From Chloroflexota bacterium (GTDB lineage: Bacteria; Chloroflexota; Anaerolineae; Anaerolineales; Villigracilaceae): a stretch of 64,000 nucleotides of DNA. The notes below the pieces were generated by a model that was given only the letters and a program-made list of their open reading frames with translations, was not told the origin of the DNA and made no database searches. Below, in pieces: positions 9,815-18,779 of the stretch (positions within the stretch are counted from its first letter, which is position 1; every line of letters starts with the position of its first letter). The position numbers were made by a program, and so were the translations under genes. The stretch spans positions 25,713-89,712 of the forward strand of contig JACRBN010000013.1 in NCBI GenBank assembly GCA_016213105.1. The letters are read 5' to 3'.

Positions 9815-12800
9815 TCATTGCGGGGGCGAATAAAACTGGATGTCATTGCCGCGCTTCTTGGCGCGGTACATGGCAATGTCGGCCTGGCGCAGCAGGGTTA
9901 CCACATCCTCGCTGTCGGATGGGTACAGGCTGATGCCCAGGCTGGCCGTAATTTTAAAGATGTGCCCCTCGATCTGCATCGGCTCCGACAGCGCGTCGAG
10001 CACTTTTTGCGCCACCAGGTGACAACTCTCGCGGCTGGTCATCTCCTCGACAATGATGGTGAATTCATCCCCGCCCATGCGCGCGGCCGTGTCGGATTTG
10101 CGCAGGCAGCCCTGCAGACGCTGGGCAACCAAGCGCAACAGATCGTCGCCGCAGGCATGGCCGAAGGTATCGTTGACATCCTTGAAGTTATCCAGGTCGA
10201 GCAGCATGACCGCCAGCACGCCGTGACGTTCGCGCCTTGCGCGTTCCAATGCCAGGACCAGGCGGTCGTGAAATAATTGACGGTTCGGCAGGCCGGTCAT
10301 TTCGTCGTGCATGGCGAGGTATTCCAGGCGCATCTCCGCCTGCTTCCGTTCGGAAATGTCGCGTGAAATGCTGCCCACCCGATAGCCGATCTCGGTGCGG
10401 TAGGCGTACATGACCACCTCGATGGTGCGGCGCTCGCCATTGGGAAGCTGGATCACGGTTTCCCGCGGCTGATTAAAACGCGCGCCCTGCCCGCTGCGCA
10501 GCGCAGCCAGGGTATTCTGTTTCATACGCTCGATGAAATCAGGCGCGCGAACCTCGTCGGGGCGCATTTTAAATTGAAGCTCCCAAATCGGGCGGCCCAG
10601 GGCGCTGGAACGCTCGATACCAGACAGGCGCTCCTGGCCGCGATTCCACTCCACCACCAGCCCGTTCTCGTCAACGATGATGATGCCGTCGGGCGATTGC
10701 TCCACCAGACTGCGGAATTTTTCCTCGCTCTCGATCAAAGCCTGTTCAGATGCGAAGCGCTCCGAAATATCGCGGATGGCCGCGATATGCGCCGGCTTGC
10801 CGCGGTACGTGAGGTGGGAGGCGGTGATCTCGACCGGGAAGATGCTCCCATCCTTCTTGCGATGGTAGCGAATCGGAATGCTGGTCACTCCTGACACGGT
10901 GGCCTTGCGGGTCTCGTCGGGCTGGGCCGACAGATCCACGTTGTGCAGCTTGAGCAATTCCTCGCGGCTGTATCCGTACAATTCGGAGGCCACGTGATTG
11001 ACATCCTGGATGCGGCCCGTTTCATTATCAATCAGGAAGAACGCATCCGCTCCCATATCGAAGAGCTGGCGGTACTTTTCCTCACTTTCCTGCATGGCCT
11101 GGTGCGTCTGGCGTTGCTCCGTGATGTCGCGGAAGTTAACGACCACAGCCTCCACCCCTGGCTCGTCCAGGAGGTTGCTGAAGGTGCTCTCCACCCAGCG
11201 CCAGGAACCATCCTTATGGCGGAAACGATATTGCAGGGTGGGGGTCTGCGAAGGATCCTCGATCAGCGCGGAGATCGCCTCCATCACACGCGGGAGATCT
11301 TCGGGGTGAGTGGCCTCTTCAGGCCGCGCATCCAGGCCATCTTCATCATTGCCATACCCGAAGATCGCGCGCGCGGACGGGCTGGAATACTGGAACCTCC
11401 CGTCGCGGTTAATCAGCACGATCCCATCGGGCGCCTTCTCGATCAAGGCCTTGTAATGTCTTTCCATACGACGGTTGGCTTCCTCGACCCGTTTGCGCTG
11501 AATAATATCCCAGGTCAGGTTTGCCAGTTGCAGGACCGTCTCCACATCCGTCTGGGTATAGTCGATGGGTTTATTCCCCACACCGAAAATGGCGACAATC
11601 AGGTCGCCATGTATGACCGGCACAACAAGCTCGCGGACCACCGGCGCGTGTCCCTCTGGCATTCCCTTACGGTGGGCGAGACTGGCGTAATCGTTGTGGA
11701 TGACAGGCCCGCGGGCGTAGACGCAATCCACCCACACCCCGGCTTCATCCACAGGGTAATGCTGCCCTTTTCCCTCGGCGGAGCACATGTTCTTCAAGGT
11801 GTTGGTGGACCAGGTCTGCAAAACCAACGTTTTCTGGTCTGCTTCAAGAAAGTGGGCAAATCCAATGTGACTGTCGGTCAGAACCTCGGCCTCATCCAGC
11901 GTCCGCTGTAATAACTCGTCCAGGGTATGGGTTTCGGCGAACTGGCTGAGACGGATGCGCGCGCGCAGCAGGTCTTCCGTTCGTTTGCGGGCGGTAATAT
12001 CGCCATAGGTGACAACGACGCCGTGTCCTTCCAGCGGCAGGGGGGCGGCAGTCACGCTCAACCAGGTGGTGGAGTGGTCGGGTTTAATGATGCCCATCTC
12101 CACGTTTTCGATCATCCTGTCTTCCTTCAGAGCCCGCATGCTGGCATATTCATCGGGCAGCATCGGAGTTCCATCCGTCCGCACAATGCGCCACTCGGCG
12201 CCGTCGATGCTGCGCCGCGCGTGCTCCTCGCGGGGCACGGCCAGCAGCTTTTCTGCGGTGGGGTTGGTTTCCAAAATGTCGCCCACTTCATTTGTGATGG
12301 TAACTCCCAGGGGGAAGGATTCGAACAGGGTCTTGTATTTGGCCAGCGCGATCCGCAGGGATTTCTCCATCTCGATGCGCTCGGTAATATCTTCGCCTGA
12401 GCTCAATATCCCGATAAAAGTATTGTCCTTATCCCTCAGGATCGTATTGTGCCATAAAATGGTTTTTATCTGACCGTTTTTCGTAAGCACGGTATTTTCA
12501 CGCGATATCACAGTGCCAGTATCCCCGCTTTCGAGCATCTCAAAGAAGCGCTTGAGATCCACCTGCTCCGCTTCCGGCAGGCAGATGTCGAACCAGTTTT
12601 TCCCAATGAGTTCCGCCCGCTCGTACCCAAGCAGGTGATGTCCGCTTTCATTTAGGTGCGTGACGTTTCCGTACTTGTCCAGGGAAATGATGATCTCGGC
12701 GGCGATATTCAAATAACTCTCCGCGGCCAGCTTGCTTTCCAGCAGCGCGGCTTCAGCCAGCTTGCGTTCGGTCGCATCGCGAATGATGTGAATGACTGCC

Positions 12801-13501
12801 AGCAGGGAGCCGTGCCCGTCGAAGAGCGGGTCGACCGTTACGTCCAGCCAGCGCCCCTCCCGAAAGAGTTCCATGCTTTCACGTCGATGGGTCTGCAACA
12901 TGCGCAGGAAGGGGCACTGCGGAAGCGGCCCCACGCTGCCATGCACGATCTCCCAGCAAAATTTTCCCACCATTTCCTTTTCACTCAACTGGAAAAGGGT
13001 TTCCATGGCGCGGTTGCTGCGCAGGATGCGCTGCTCCCTGTTGAGCAGCAAGACTGCATCGGTGATCGCGTTGAAGGTGGCCTGCCATTGGGCGGCCAGC
13101 TCGCTCATGCTTTGTTGGGCCAGTTTGCGTTCGCTGATGTCCCGCACCAGGCCGAGCATGTGGCCGTTGGAGAGCAACGTACCGCTGATCTCGACCGGCA
13201 GGGCGGCGCCATCCTTGCGGAGCATGATGGATTCGCTGACGAGCGTATGCCCGTCCTTCAGATCCTCCATTTTTTGGTGGGCAGATTCCAGTTCTTCGGC
13301 TGCGATCAGGTCGCTCATGGCCCGGCCGATCAATTCATCCCGGGCATATCCCAGCATTTCACAACCGCGCGGGTTGACCTCGAGGCAAAATCCCCGCTCA
13401 TCAGACAAAAAAATCCCATCCCCTGCATGAGAAAAAATGGTCTCAAATAGTTCTTCAGAAAAATCGTTTTTCATATTGGATGTGCCACGTTTCCTGTTCA
13501 A
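9815..13501 (-). CDS. Multi-PAS/GAF diguanylate cyclase (GGDEF)
   Basis: 1228 residues, no membrane segment seen. Order: four PAS domains, a GAF-like domain near 510-680, three further PAS domains, and a C-terminal GGDEF domain. The catalytic GGDEF lies at about 1143-1147 and a product-inhibition I-site of the RxxD type (RKSD) five residues before it, so the enzyme looks active and feedback controlled. There is no EAL partner. The start is TTG at 13501: a strong AGGAGG lies six bases upstream, while the first in-frame ATG (codon 10) has no ribosome site. It is the first gene of the leftward operon; 97 bases separate it from the kinase. Confidence 0.92.
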   Translation of the reverse strand: MNRKRGTSNMKNDFSEELFETIFSHAGDGIFLSDERGFCLEVNPRGCEMLGYARDELIGRAMSDLIAAEELESAHQKMEDLKDGHTLVSESIMLRKDGAALPVEISGTLLSNGHMLGLVRDISERKLAQQSMSELAAQWQATFNAITDAVLLLNREQRILRSNRAMETLFQLSEKEMVGKFCWEIVHGSVGPLPQCPFLRMLQTHRRESMELFREGRWLDVTVDPLFDGHGSLLAVIHIIRDATERKLAEAALLESKLAAESYLNIAAEIIISLDKYGNVTHLNESGHHLLGYERAELIGKNWFDICLPEAEQVDLKRFFEMLESGDTGTVISRENTVLTKNGQIKTILWHNTILRDKDNTFIGILSSGEDITERIEMEKSLRIALAKYKTLFESFPLGVTITNEVGDILETNPTAEKLLAVPREEHARRSIDGAEWRIVRTDGTPMLPDEYASMRALKEDRMIENVEMGIIKPDHSTTWLSVTAAPLPLEGHGVVVTYGDITARKRTEDLLRARIRLSQFAETHTLDELLQRTLDEAEVLTDSHIGFAHFLEADQKTLVLQTWSTNTLKNMCSAEGKGQHYPVDEAGVWVDCVYARGPVIHNDYASLAHRKGMPEGHAPVVRELVVPVIHGDLIVAIFGVGNKPIDYTQTDVETVLQLANLTWDIIQRKRVEEANRRMERHYKALIEKAPDGIVLINRDGRFQYSSPSARAIFGYGNDEDGLDARPEEATHPEDLPRVMEAISALIEDPSQTPTLQYRFRHKDGSWRWVESTFSNLLDEPGVEAVVVNFRDITEQRQTHQAMQESEEKYRQLFDMGADAFFLIDNETGRIQDVNHVASELYGYSREELLKLHNVDLSAQPDETRKATVSGVTSIPIRYHRKKDGSIFPVEITASHLTYRGKPAHIAAIRDISERFASEQALIESEEKFRSLVEQSPDGIIIVDENGLVVEWNRGQERLSGIERSSALGRPIWELQFKMRPDEVRAPDFIERMKQNTLAALRSGQGARFNQPRETVIQLPNGERRTIEVVMYAYRTEIGYRVGSISRDISERKQAEMRLEYLAMHDEMTGLPNRQLFHDRLVLALERARRERHGVLAVMLLDLDNFKDVNDTFGHACGDDLLRLVAQRLQGCLRKSDTAARMGGDEFTIIVEEMTSRESCHLVAQKVLDALSEPMQIEGHIFKITASLGISLYPSDSEDVVTLLRQADIAMYRAKKRGNDIQFYSPPQ

Positions 13502-13752
13502 AAGGCACCTCCTGATTCAATTTTGTCTTGCAGTTGGCCGCAGCGCGCGCAGGGGGGTACGGCGCGTCCAATTTATTATCATATTAGCACAAAATGGCAT
13601 GGCAAATGCGGATTGCAACCCTTTTTTCATCCTATCCGCACCTCGAAATTGTGGTTTATACTGCACCCAAGATGACCCGCTTTTACAGGAGAAAACCCTG
13701 GGCGGCTATCACCTTGAAACAAGCTGGACTGTAGCAAAGAATGGAGACGAAC

Positions 13753-14265
13753 ATGACCACCCAATCCGAATTCCTTTTGGAGATCGACCAGGCCTGGCAG
13801 GCCCTGCTATCCTACCTGGCGGGCCTCTCCGAGGCTCAAATGACGGCGCTACGCGACAACAGCGGCTGGACCGTCAAGGATCACCTGACCCACATCGTCG
13901 CCTGGGAGCAATCGATCCTCTTTCACTTTCAGGGCAAGCCCCGCCACCAGGCGGTCGGCCTGGACGAAGCCTTCTTTGCCAGCCGTGACTTCGATGCGCA
14001 AAACGAGGCCATTCGCAGCCAGCGCGAGCACCTCTCCCTGGACGAGGTGCTGGCCCAGCTCCGACAGACGCACGCTGAGCTGATGGCATTCGTCCGCCCG
14101 CTGACGGATGCCGACCTGGCCCGCCCCTATCGCGACTACCCGCCCGAAACCCCCGCCTCGGACCGCCGCTCCGTGATGGACTTGGTGCGCGGCGACACCT
14201 CGGAGCACTTCACCGAGCACCTGGCCTGGATCAAGGCGCTGGTCACAGCCGCATCTGACAGGTAG
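13753..14265 (+). CDS. ClbS/DfsB-type DinB-superfamily four-helix protein
   Basis: 170 residues. The four-helix bundle family is indicated by GWTVKDHLTHIVAWEQ near residues 40-55 and HFTEHLAWIKAL near the end, which supply the histidines that bind metal in DinB-like proteins. ClbS/DfsB members are cytoplasmic and poorly defined; ClbS itself hydrolyses colibactin. The upstream ATG at 13741 is less likely, because GGAG inside that stretch sits six bases before the ATG at 13753. A strong terminator follows directly. Substrate unknown. Confidence 0.8.
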   Translation: MTTQSEFLLEIDQAWQALLSYLAGLSEAQMTALRDNSGWTVKDHLTHIVAWEQSILFHFQGKPRHQAVGLDEAFFASRDFDAQNEAIRSQREHLSLDEVLAQLRQTHAELMAFVRPLTDADLARPYRDYPPETPASDRRSVMDLVRGDTSEHFTEHLAWIKALVTAASDR

Positions 14266-14273
14266 TAAGCGTG

Positions 14274-14312
14274 AAAAAAACCGACGCGCCCGCAAAGGAC
14301 GCGTCGGTTTTT
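14274..14312 (+). terminator. Rho-independent terminator
   Basis: Perfect CCGACGCG/CGCGTCGG stem (14281-14288 with 14300-14307), flanked by an A-run on the left and a T-run on the right, with an 11-base loop. The flanking A and T runs extend the stem and allow it to work in both directions. It ends the DinB-family gene. Confidence 0.9.
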
Positions 14313-14344
14313 AATTTATGGTTCGTGGGGATTTGATGGGCCTG

Positions 14345-14425
14345 CCCATCATCCCACCACAGAGACCACGGAGACCAGAGGAAAATCTGTAAAAACTCCG
14401 TGTTCTCGGTGTACTCTGCGGAATG
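14345..14425. repeat. Dispersed ACCACGGAG-type repeat
   Basis: A block built from CCACAGAG, CCACGGAG and, further on, CTCCGTG and CTCTGCGG, forming an imperfect inverted repeat. A second, better copy lies near 48974-49052. It separates two unrelated genes. Function unknown. Confidence 0.5.
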
Positions 14426-14462
14426 CCAGGTTTTACCCCACGCAATCCCAGAGAGCTTTTTT

Positions 14463-15812
14463 TTACGTCACTGCCCTGTCTGTAATTTCGAGGGCCTTGT
14501 CCAACACATCGAAACCTTCCTGCAACTGCGCCTCGCTGATCGGCAGCGGAGGGATGACCAGCAGCGTGTGCCAGTGGGTGTACAGGAAGAGTCCGTGGTC
14601 GGTGCAGAATTTCTTGACCGCGGCCATCTCAGGCGAGGAGCCATTCCACGGGGCCATCGGCTCCTTCGTCCCCCGATCCCGCACCAGCTCGACGATGCCG
14701 AACAGGCCGAGGTTGCGCACTTCGCCCACAGACGGGTGCGCCTCGCCCAGGTCGGTCAACATGCGCTTAAGCACAGGCCCCATCTCCGCGGCGTGCTCGA
14801 CGAGTTTATCTTCCTTCATAACATGGATATTCGCCACCGCCGCCGCCAGCGAGATCGGATGCGAAGTGTAGGTCAGGCCGCTCTCGAAGACGTGCTCGTC
14901 AAACGCGGATGCGATCTGCGGCTTCATCGCCACCGCACCCAGCGGCGCATACGCCGAAGTCAAGCCCTTGGCCATGGTCATGATGTCGGGCACCACGTTC
15001 CAGTGCTCCACGGCAAACCATTTGCCCGTGCGGCCAAATCCGCTCATCACTTCGTCGGCGATCATGACGATGCCGTATTGGTCGCACAGCGCGCGCACGC
15101 CCTGCATGTAGCCTTCGGGCGGGATGATGATGCCGTTCGTGCCCGTGACCGACTCCATCAGGATGGCGGCGATGGTCTCAGGCCCTTCGTAGCGGATGAT
15201 CTCTTCGAGGTGATTGAGGTAATCCTGCGTGAAGTCCGCCTCGGAGATGTTCGGGTTGCTGCGGTGGAAGGTGGAGCGATAGCGGTACGGGTCGAGGAAA
15301 TGCACCACGCCCGGCATCGTGCCTGGCTCCCACATCTGGCGGCGCGGGTCGCCCGTGGCGGCCATCGCGCCCATCGTCGCGCCGTGATAGGAGCGATAGC
15401 GCGTGAGGATCTTGAAGCGTTTGGTGTAGCCGCGCGCCAGCTTGATGGCGTTCTCATTGGCGTCCGCCCCACCCAGCGTGAAAAGCACCTTGCTCAAGGC
15501 CTTCTGCGGGGTGATGTCGGCCACGGCCTGGCTGGCCAGCGCGCGGATTTTCGTGGTCATGCCCGGCGCGGCGTACGGCAGGTCGGCGGCCTGCTCCTGC
15601 ATGGCGCGGATCACGCGCTCGTCACCATGACCAATGTTGACGCACATGGTCATCGAGTTGAAATCGAGATAGCGCCTGTCGTTCACGTCCCAGAAATACA
15701 CACCCTTCGCGCGTTTGACGGCGATGGGGTTGACTTTGGCCTGCGCGGACCAGGTCCAGAATACGTGCTCCTTGGACAGCGAAACAATTTCATCATCGGG
15801 GAGATCGAACAT
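14463..15812 (-). CDS. Class III PLP-dependent aminotransferase
   Basis: 449 residues, the full family length. It has the class III pattern: glycine-rich cofactor region (LGGADANENAIKLAR), SYHGAT, the cofactor aspartate in IADEVMSGFGRTG, and the Schiff-base lysine in MTMAKGLTSAYAPLGAV. These enzymes move an amino group from omega-amino acids, amines or similar donors to a keto acid. The overall shape resembles taurine/beta-alanine:pyruvate-type aminotransferases, but the substrate cannot be fixed. ATG has a GAGGA site nine bases ahead. It stands alone between a terminator and a repeat. Confidence 0.88.
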   Translation of the reverse strand: MFDLPDDEIVSLSKEHVFWTWSAQAKVNPIAVKRAKGVYFWDVNDRRYLDFNSMTMCVNIGHGDERVIRAMQEQAADLPYAAPGMTTKIRALASQAVADITPQKALSKVLFTLGGADANENAIKLARGYTKRFKILTRYRSYHGATMGAMAATGDPRRQMWEPGTMPGVVHFLDPYRYRSTFHRSNPNISEADFTQDYLNHLEEIIRYEGPETIAAILMESVTGTNGIIIPPEGYMQGVRALCDQYGIVMIADEVMSGFGRTGKWFAVEHWNVVPDIMTMAKGLTSAYAPLGAVAMKPQIASAFDEHVFESGLTYTSHPISLAAAVANIHVMKEDKLVEHAAEMGPVLKRMLTDLGEAHPSVGEVRNLGLFGIVELVRDRGTKEPMAPWNGSSPEMAAVKKFCTDHGLFLYTHWHTLLVIPPLPISEAQLQEGFDVLDKALEITDRAVT

Positions 15813-15886
15813 GAAATCCTCTTTGAATTTACGATTTGTGATTCACGATCTTGGATTGCGGTCGAATCGTAACACAAAACCTTCAC

Positions 15887-16005
15887 GTCATTACGAGGGT
15901 GGCGCGCTCCCACCCGAAGCAATCTCACACTTATGGAGGGAGATTGCTTCGCGGCAAAAAGCGCCGCTCGCAAACCGTCGCTCGCAAACCGCCGCTCGCA
16001 ATGAC
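15887..16005. repeat. Dispersed palindromic repeat (GTCATTACGAG ... GAAGCAATCTC type)
   Basis: The unit starts GTCATTACGAG and ends CGCAATGAC, with a central hairpin GAAGCAATCTC (15916-15926) / GAGATTGCTTC (15940-15950). The right half contains three slightly different copies of a CGCTCGCAAACC-like word. This repeat type is found between genes in many unrelated bacteria. A short relic also lies near 50004-50040. Confidence 0.75.
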
Positions 16006-16036
16006 ACATGCTTACACAACTCTTACGCCGCCCAAC

Positions 16037-16065
16037 TTGACATCCCCTCAACCCTTTGTTATTAT
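16037..16065 (+). promoter_or_regulatory. Sigma70-type promoter of the MFS exporter
   Basis: TTGACA at 16037-16042 and TATTAT at 16060-16065 are separated by 17 bases. Predicted transcription start is about 16072, inside the palindrome described next, so a bound repressor would block it. It lies 50-80 bases before the exporter ATG. Confidence 0.8.
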
Positions 16066-16067
16066 CT

Positions 16068-16089
16068 ACTTACCGAGCGGTCAGTAAGT
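16068..16089. promoter_or_regulatory. Predicted TetR-family operator
   Basis: A 22-base imperfect palindrome with arms ACTTAC and GTAAGT and a CGAGCGGTCA centre, close to the TTACnGACnGGTCnGTAA pattern of many TetR/AcrR operators. It starts two bases after the -10 box of the exporter promoter, and a TetR-family gene follows the exporter. Confidence 0.75.
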
Positions 16090-16116
16090 CACAGCCGCCA
16101 CAATAACAGGAGAAAT

Positions 16117-17532
16117 ATGAACGATAAAACCCGTAATCAACTTTTACTCGTGCTCTTCCTCGGTGTGCTGATGGGCGCGCTCGACATTGCCATTGTCGCC
16201 CCAGCCCTGCCCTCGATCCAGAATTTCTTCGGCGTGGGCGACCGCGCCCTGGCCTGGACTTTTACCATCTACGTGCTGCTTAATTTAATCGGCACGCCGC
16301 TGATGGCGAAGCTCTCCGACATGTTCGGACGCCGCTCCATTTACGTGCTGGATGTGACGCTCTTCGCGCTCGGCTCGCTGACCGTTTCCCTCGCGCCCTC
16401 GAACCTGTTCGCCGTTTTGCTGGCGGGCCGCGCCCTGCAGGGGCTCGGCGCGGGCGGCATCTTCCCCGTGGCCAGCGCCGTGATCGGCGACACCTTCCCG
16501 CCCGAGAAGCGCGGCGGCGCGCTGGGTCTGATCGGCGCGGTCTTCGGGCTGGCCTTTTTGGTGGGACCCATCCTGGGCGGAGTCATCCTCAGCTTCACGG
16601 GCTGGCAGTGGTTATTCCTCATCAACCTGCCCATCGCGGCTGTGGTCATCCTCATGGGCCTGAAACTGCTCCCCACCACGCGCCCCACGGTACGCCGTCC
16701 GTTCGATCTGCCCGGCATGATCACGCTGGGCATCGCGCTGGGTTCGCTCTCCTTTGGAGTGAATCAGATCGACGCGCAAAACTTCCTCGCCAGCCTGGCC
16801 TCGCTCAACGTCTGGCCGTTCCTGCTCGCCGCAGCGGCCGCGCTTTTCATCTTCGTGAGCCTGGAGCGCAAGGCCCAGGACCCGATCCTGAATCTGAAGT
16901 TATTCAAGAGCCGCCAGACGGTGCTGGCCAGCATCCTGTCTGCCGGGGCGGGTCTGGGAGAATCGGGCATGGTTTTCATCCCCGCGCTGGCTGTAGCCGC
17001 CATGCCATCCATCATCAACATAAAAAATGCCAGTTATTTGCTGATGCCGGTCGTGCTGGCCATGGCGGTCGGGTCACCCCTGGTCGGCCGCCTGCTGGAC
17101 AAATTCGGCTCGAAGGTGATGGTATTTGGCGGCACGCTGCTGCTGGCCGTCGGCATGATGATGTTGAGCAATGGGAGCCTGATTTCCGCGCTGTGGGGGT
17201 TCATCGCCTCTGCGGCGATCATCGGTCTGGGACTCTCGGCCCTGCTGGGCGCGCCGATGCGCTACATCATGCTCAACGAAGCCTCCGCCGCAGACCGCAC
17301 CTCGGCGCAGGGATTGATCACGCTGTTCACGAGCGTCGGCCAGTTGATGAGCAGCGCCGTGGTGGGAGCGGTGGCCGCGTCCATGGGCGGCGGGGTGACG
17401 GGCTATGGCACCGCCTACCTGGTGATCGGCGTCATCGCTGCCATCCTGGTGGTGCTGACCTTCGGCCTGAAGAACCAACAGCAGGAACGCGCCACGCAAG
17501 CCCAGACGGAACCCGCGGCGTCCACGGATTAA
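16117..17532 (+). CDS. MFS drug-efflux transporter (DHA2-like)
   Basis: 471 residues from ATG at 16117, which has AGGAG seven bases upstream; earlier in-frame codons lie in a repeat and are rejected. The protein is strongly hydrophobic. It has the MFS motif A region (LSDMFGRRSIY) and a motif C-like stretch (GAVFGLAFLVGPILGG). Aspartate in the first helix (GALDIAIVAPALP) fits drug:proton antiporters. Operator and TetR neighbour suggest inducible efflux. Substrate unknown. Confidence 0.88.
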   Translation: MNDKTRNQLLLVLFLGVLMGALDIAIVAPALPSIQNFFGVGDRALAWTFTIYVLLNLIGTPLMAKLSDMFGRRSIYVLDVTLFALGSLTVSLAPSNLFAVLLAGRALQGLGAGGIFPVASAVIGDTFPPEKRGGALGLIGAVFGLAFLVGPILGGVILSFTGWQWLFLINLPIAAVVILMGLKLLPTTRPTVRRPFDLPGMITLGIALGSLSFGVNQIDAQNFLASLASLNVWPFLLAAAAALFIFVSLERKAQDPILNLKLFKSRQTVLASILSAGAGLGESGMVFIPALAVAAMPSIINIKNASYLLMPVVLAMAVGSPLVGRLLDKFGSKVMVFGGTLLLAVGMMMLSNGSLISALWGFIASAAIIGLGLSALLGAPMRYIMLNEASAADRTSAQGLITLFTSVGQLMSSAVVGAVAASMGGGVTGYGTAYLVIGVIAAILVVLTFGLKNQQQERATQAQTEPAASTD

Positions 17533-17540
17533 ATGCTGCC

Positions 17541-17569
17541 ATGGAGCGGGGTTGGGGACCCCGCTCCAT
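17541..17569 (+). terminator. Strong hairpin, probable terminator
   Basis: Perfect 12-base stem (17541-17552 with 17558-17569) with a five-base loop, nine bases after the exporter stop codon. The following T-run is poor (CGTAATTT), so termination may be partial. It separates the exporter from the regulator's own -10 element. Confidence 0.6.
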
Positions 17570-17585
17570 CGTAATTTGGATAAGG

Positions 17586-17591
17586 TAAAAT
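17586..17591 (+). promoter_or_regulatory. -10 element abutting the TetR gene (possible leaderless start)
   Basis: TAAAAT lies six bases before the ATG at 17598. No good -35 box is seen. If used, the transcript would begin at or beside the start codon. The AAGG within the hexamer region is a competing but weak ribosome site. Confidence 0.4.
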
Positions 17592-17597
17592 CAGCCC

Positions 17598-18176
17598 ATG
17601 ACCACTTCTGAGACCGGTGTACGCGAGGAAATCCTGGCCACCGCCATGCGCATGTTCATCCAGCAGGGCTATCACGGGCTGGCCATGCGCCAGATTTCGG
17701 AGGCCGTGGGCGTTTCGAAGGCTGCGCTGTATTACTATTTCAAGGACAAAGAGGAATTGTTCCTCGCCATCCTGAACGCGTACCTGAACGAGATCGAGGC
17801 CTCCATCGACGCCATTCGCGCGGGCGCAGGCTCGAGCACGGATCAACTCCGCCAGTTCGTGGAATCGGTGCTGGGGCAGCCCGCCGAACAGCGCGCCATC
17901 ATCCGCCTGGCCAGCCAGGAGATGTCGCAACTCAGCGCCGTCTCGCGCAGGCAATTCGATAAACTCTATCGCGAAAAATTCATCGGGAAATTGACCGCCA
18001 TTTTACAGGAGGGCATGGAACGCGGCGAATTTCGAACATTCGACGCGGAGGTCGCCACCTGGTCGCTGCTGGGGATCATGTACCCGTATTTCTACCCCGC
18101 TCACAGCAGTCGTCCTCTCGCGCCCGAAACCATCCAGGAAATCGTCAATATCTATCTGAATGGTGTAACCCGTTAA
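17598..18176 (+). CDS. TetR/AcrR-family transcriptional repressor
   Basis: 192 residues. The N-terminal helix-turn-helix is clear: EILATAMRMFIQQGYHGLAM, then ISEAVGVSKAALYYYFKDKEELF. The remaining residues 60-192 form the ligand-binding and dimer part, with no subfamily recognised. It lies 65 bases after the exporter gene. The palindrome at 16068-16089 is the natural target. Ligand probably equals an exported compound. Confidence 0.88.
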   Translation: MTTSETGVREEILATAMRMFIQQGYHGLAMRQISEAVGVSKAALYYYFKDKEELFLAILNAYLNEIEASIDAIRAGAGSSTDQLRQFVESVLGQPAEQRAIIRLASQEMSQLSAVSRRQFDKLYREKFIGKLTAILQEGMERGEFRTFDAEVATWSLLGIMYPYFYPAHSSRPLAPETIQEIVNIYLNGVTR

Positions 18177-18200
18177 TCCCAGCTCAAGGAGGATAATCAC

Positions 18201-18779
18201 ATGGCTGGATATCCCCATCGCCGCTTTGTGGTGGTCGGCACCACCAGTTCGGGCAAATCCACGCTGGCGGAGCGACTGTCGGCGCGGCTCGGCCTGGACT
18301 TCATCGAACTGGATGCCCTGCACTGGCAGCCCAACTGGACTCCCGCTCCCCTGGCGGATTTCCGCGCGCGGGTCGAAACGGCCACACAGTCAGGGGCATG
18401 GGTGGCGGCTGGGAATTATCACGCCGTGCGGGACCTGGTCTGGCCGAACGCGGAAGCCATCGTGTGGCTGGATTACTCCCTGCCACTCATCTTCTGGCGG
18501 CTGCTCAAGCGCACCTTCCGCCGCGTCACTTTTCGCGAAGAATTATGGAACGGCAACCGCGAGTCGCTTTGGTCGCATTTGAAATTGTGGTCGGACGATT
18601 CTCTCTTTTTCTGGCTGTTCAAGACCTACTGGCGGCGCAAACGCGAAATCCCCCAATTGCTGGCATTACCTGAACATGCGCACCTGGCTGTCCACCATTT
18701 CACTCACCCCGCGCAAACAGAACGCTGGCTGGAGGGCCTGCCCGTCCGCGACGAGCCGAGTGGTTATTCCCCTCCGTAG
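18201..18779 (+). CDS. P-loop nucleotide kinase-like protein (adenylate-kinase-like, FlaR/topology-modulation type)
   Basis: 192 residues with a Walker A motif GTTSSGKST near residues 13-21, followed by LDFIELDALHWQPNW, the typical second conserved block of the small adenylate-kinase-like or topology-modulation family. A strong GGAGG site precedes the ATG. It probably phosphorylates a small molecule, but no substrate is known for most members. Its 3' end overlaps the convergent gene by 16 bases. Confidence 0.75.
   Translation: MAGYPHRRFVVVGTTSSGKSTLAERLSARLGLDFIELDALHWQPNWTPAPLADFRARVETATQSGAWVAAGNYHAVRDLVWPNAEAIVWLDYSLPLIFWRLLKRTFRRVTFREELWNGNRESLWSHLKLWSDDSLFFWLFKTYWRRKREIPQLLALPEHAHLAVHHFTHPAQTERWLEGLPVRDEPSGYSPP

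Noticed and set aside
15715..16116. Extended N-terminus for the MFS transporter
   Set aside because: The extra 134 codons are read from the aminotransferase gene's 5' end, a dispersed repeat, the promoter and the operator.
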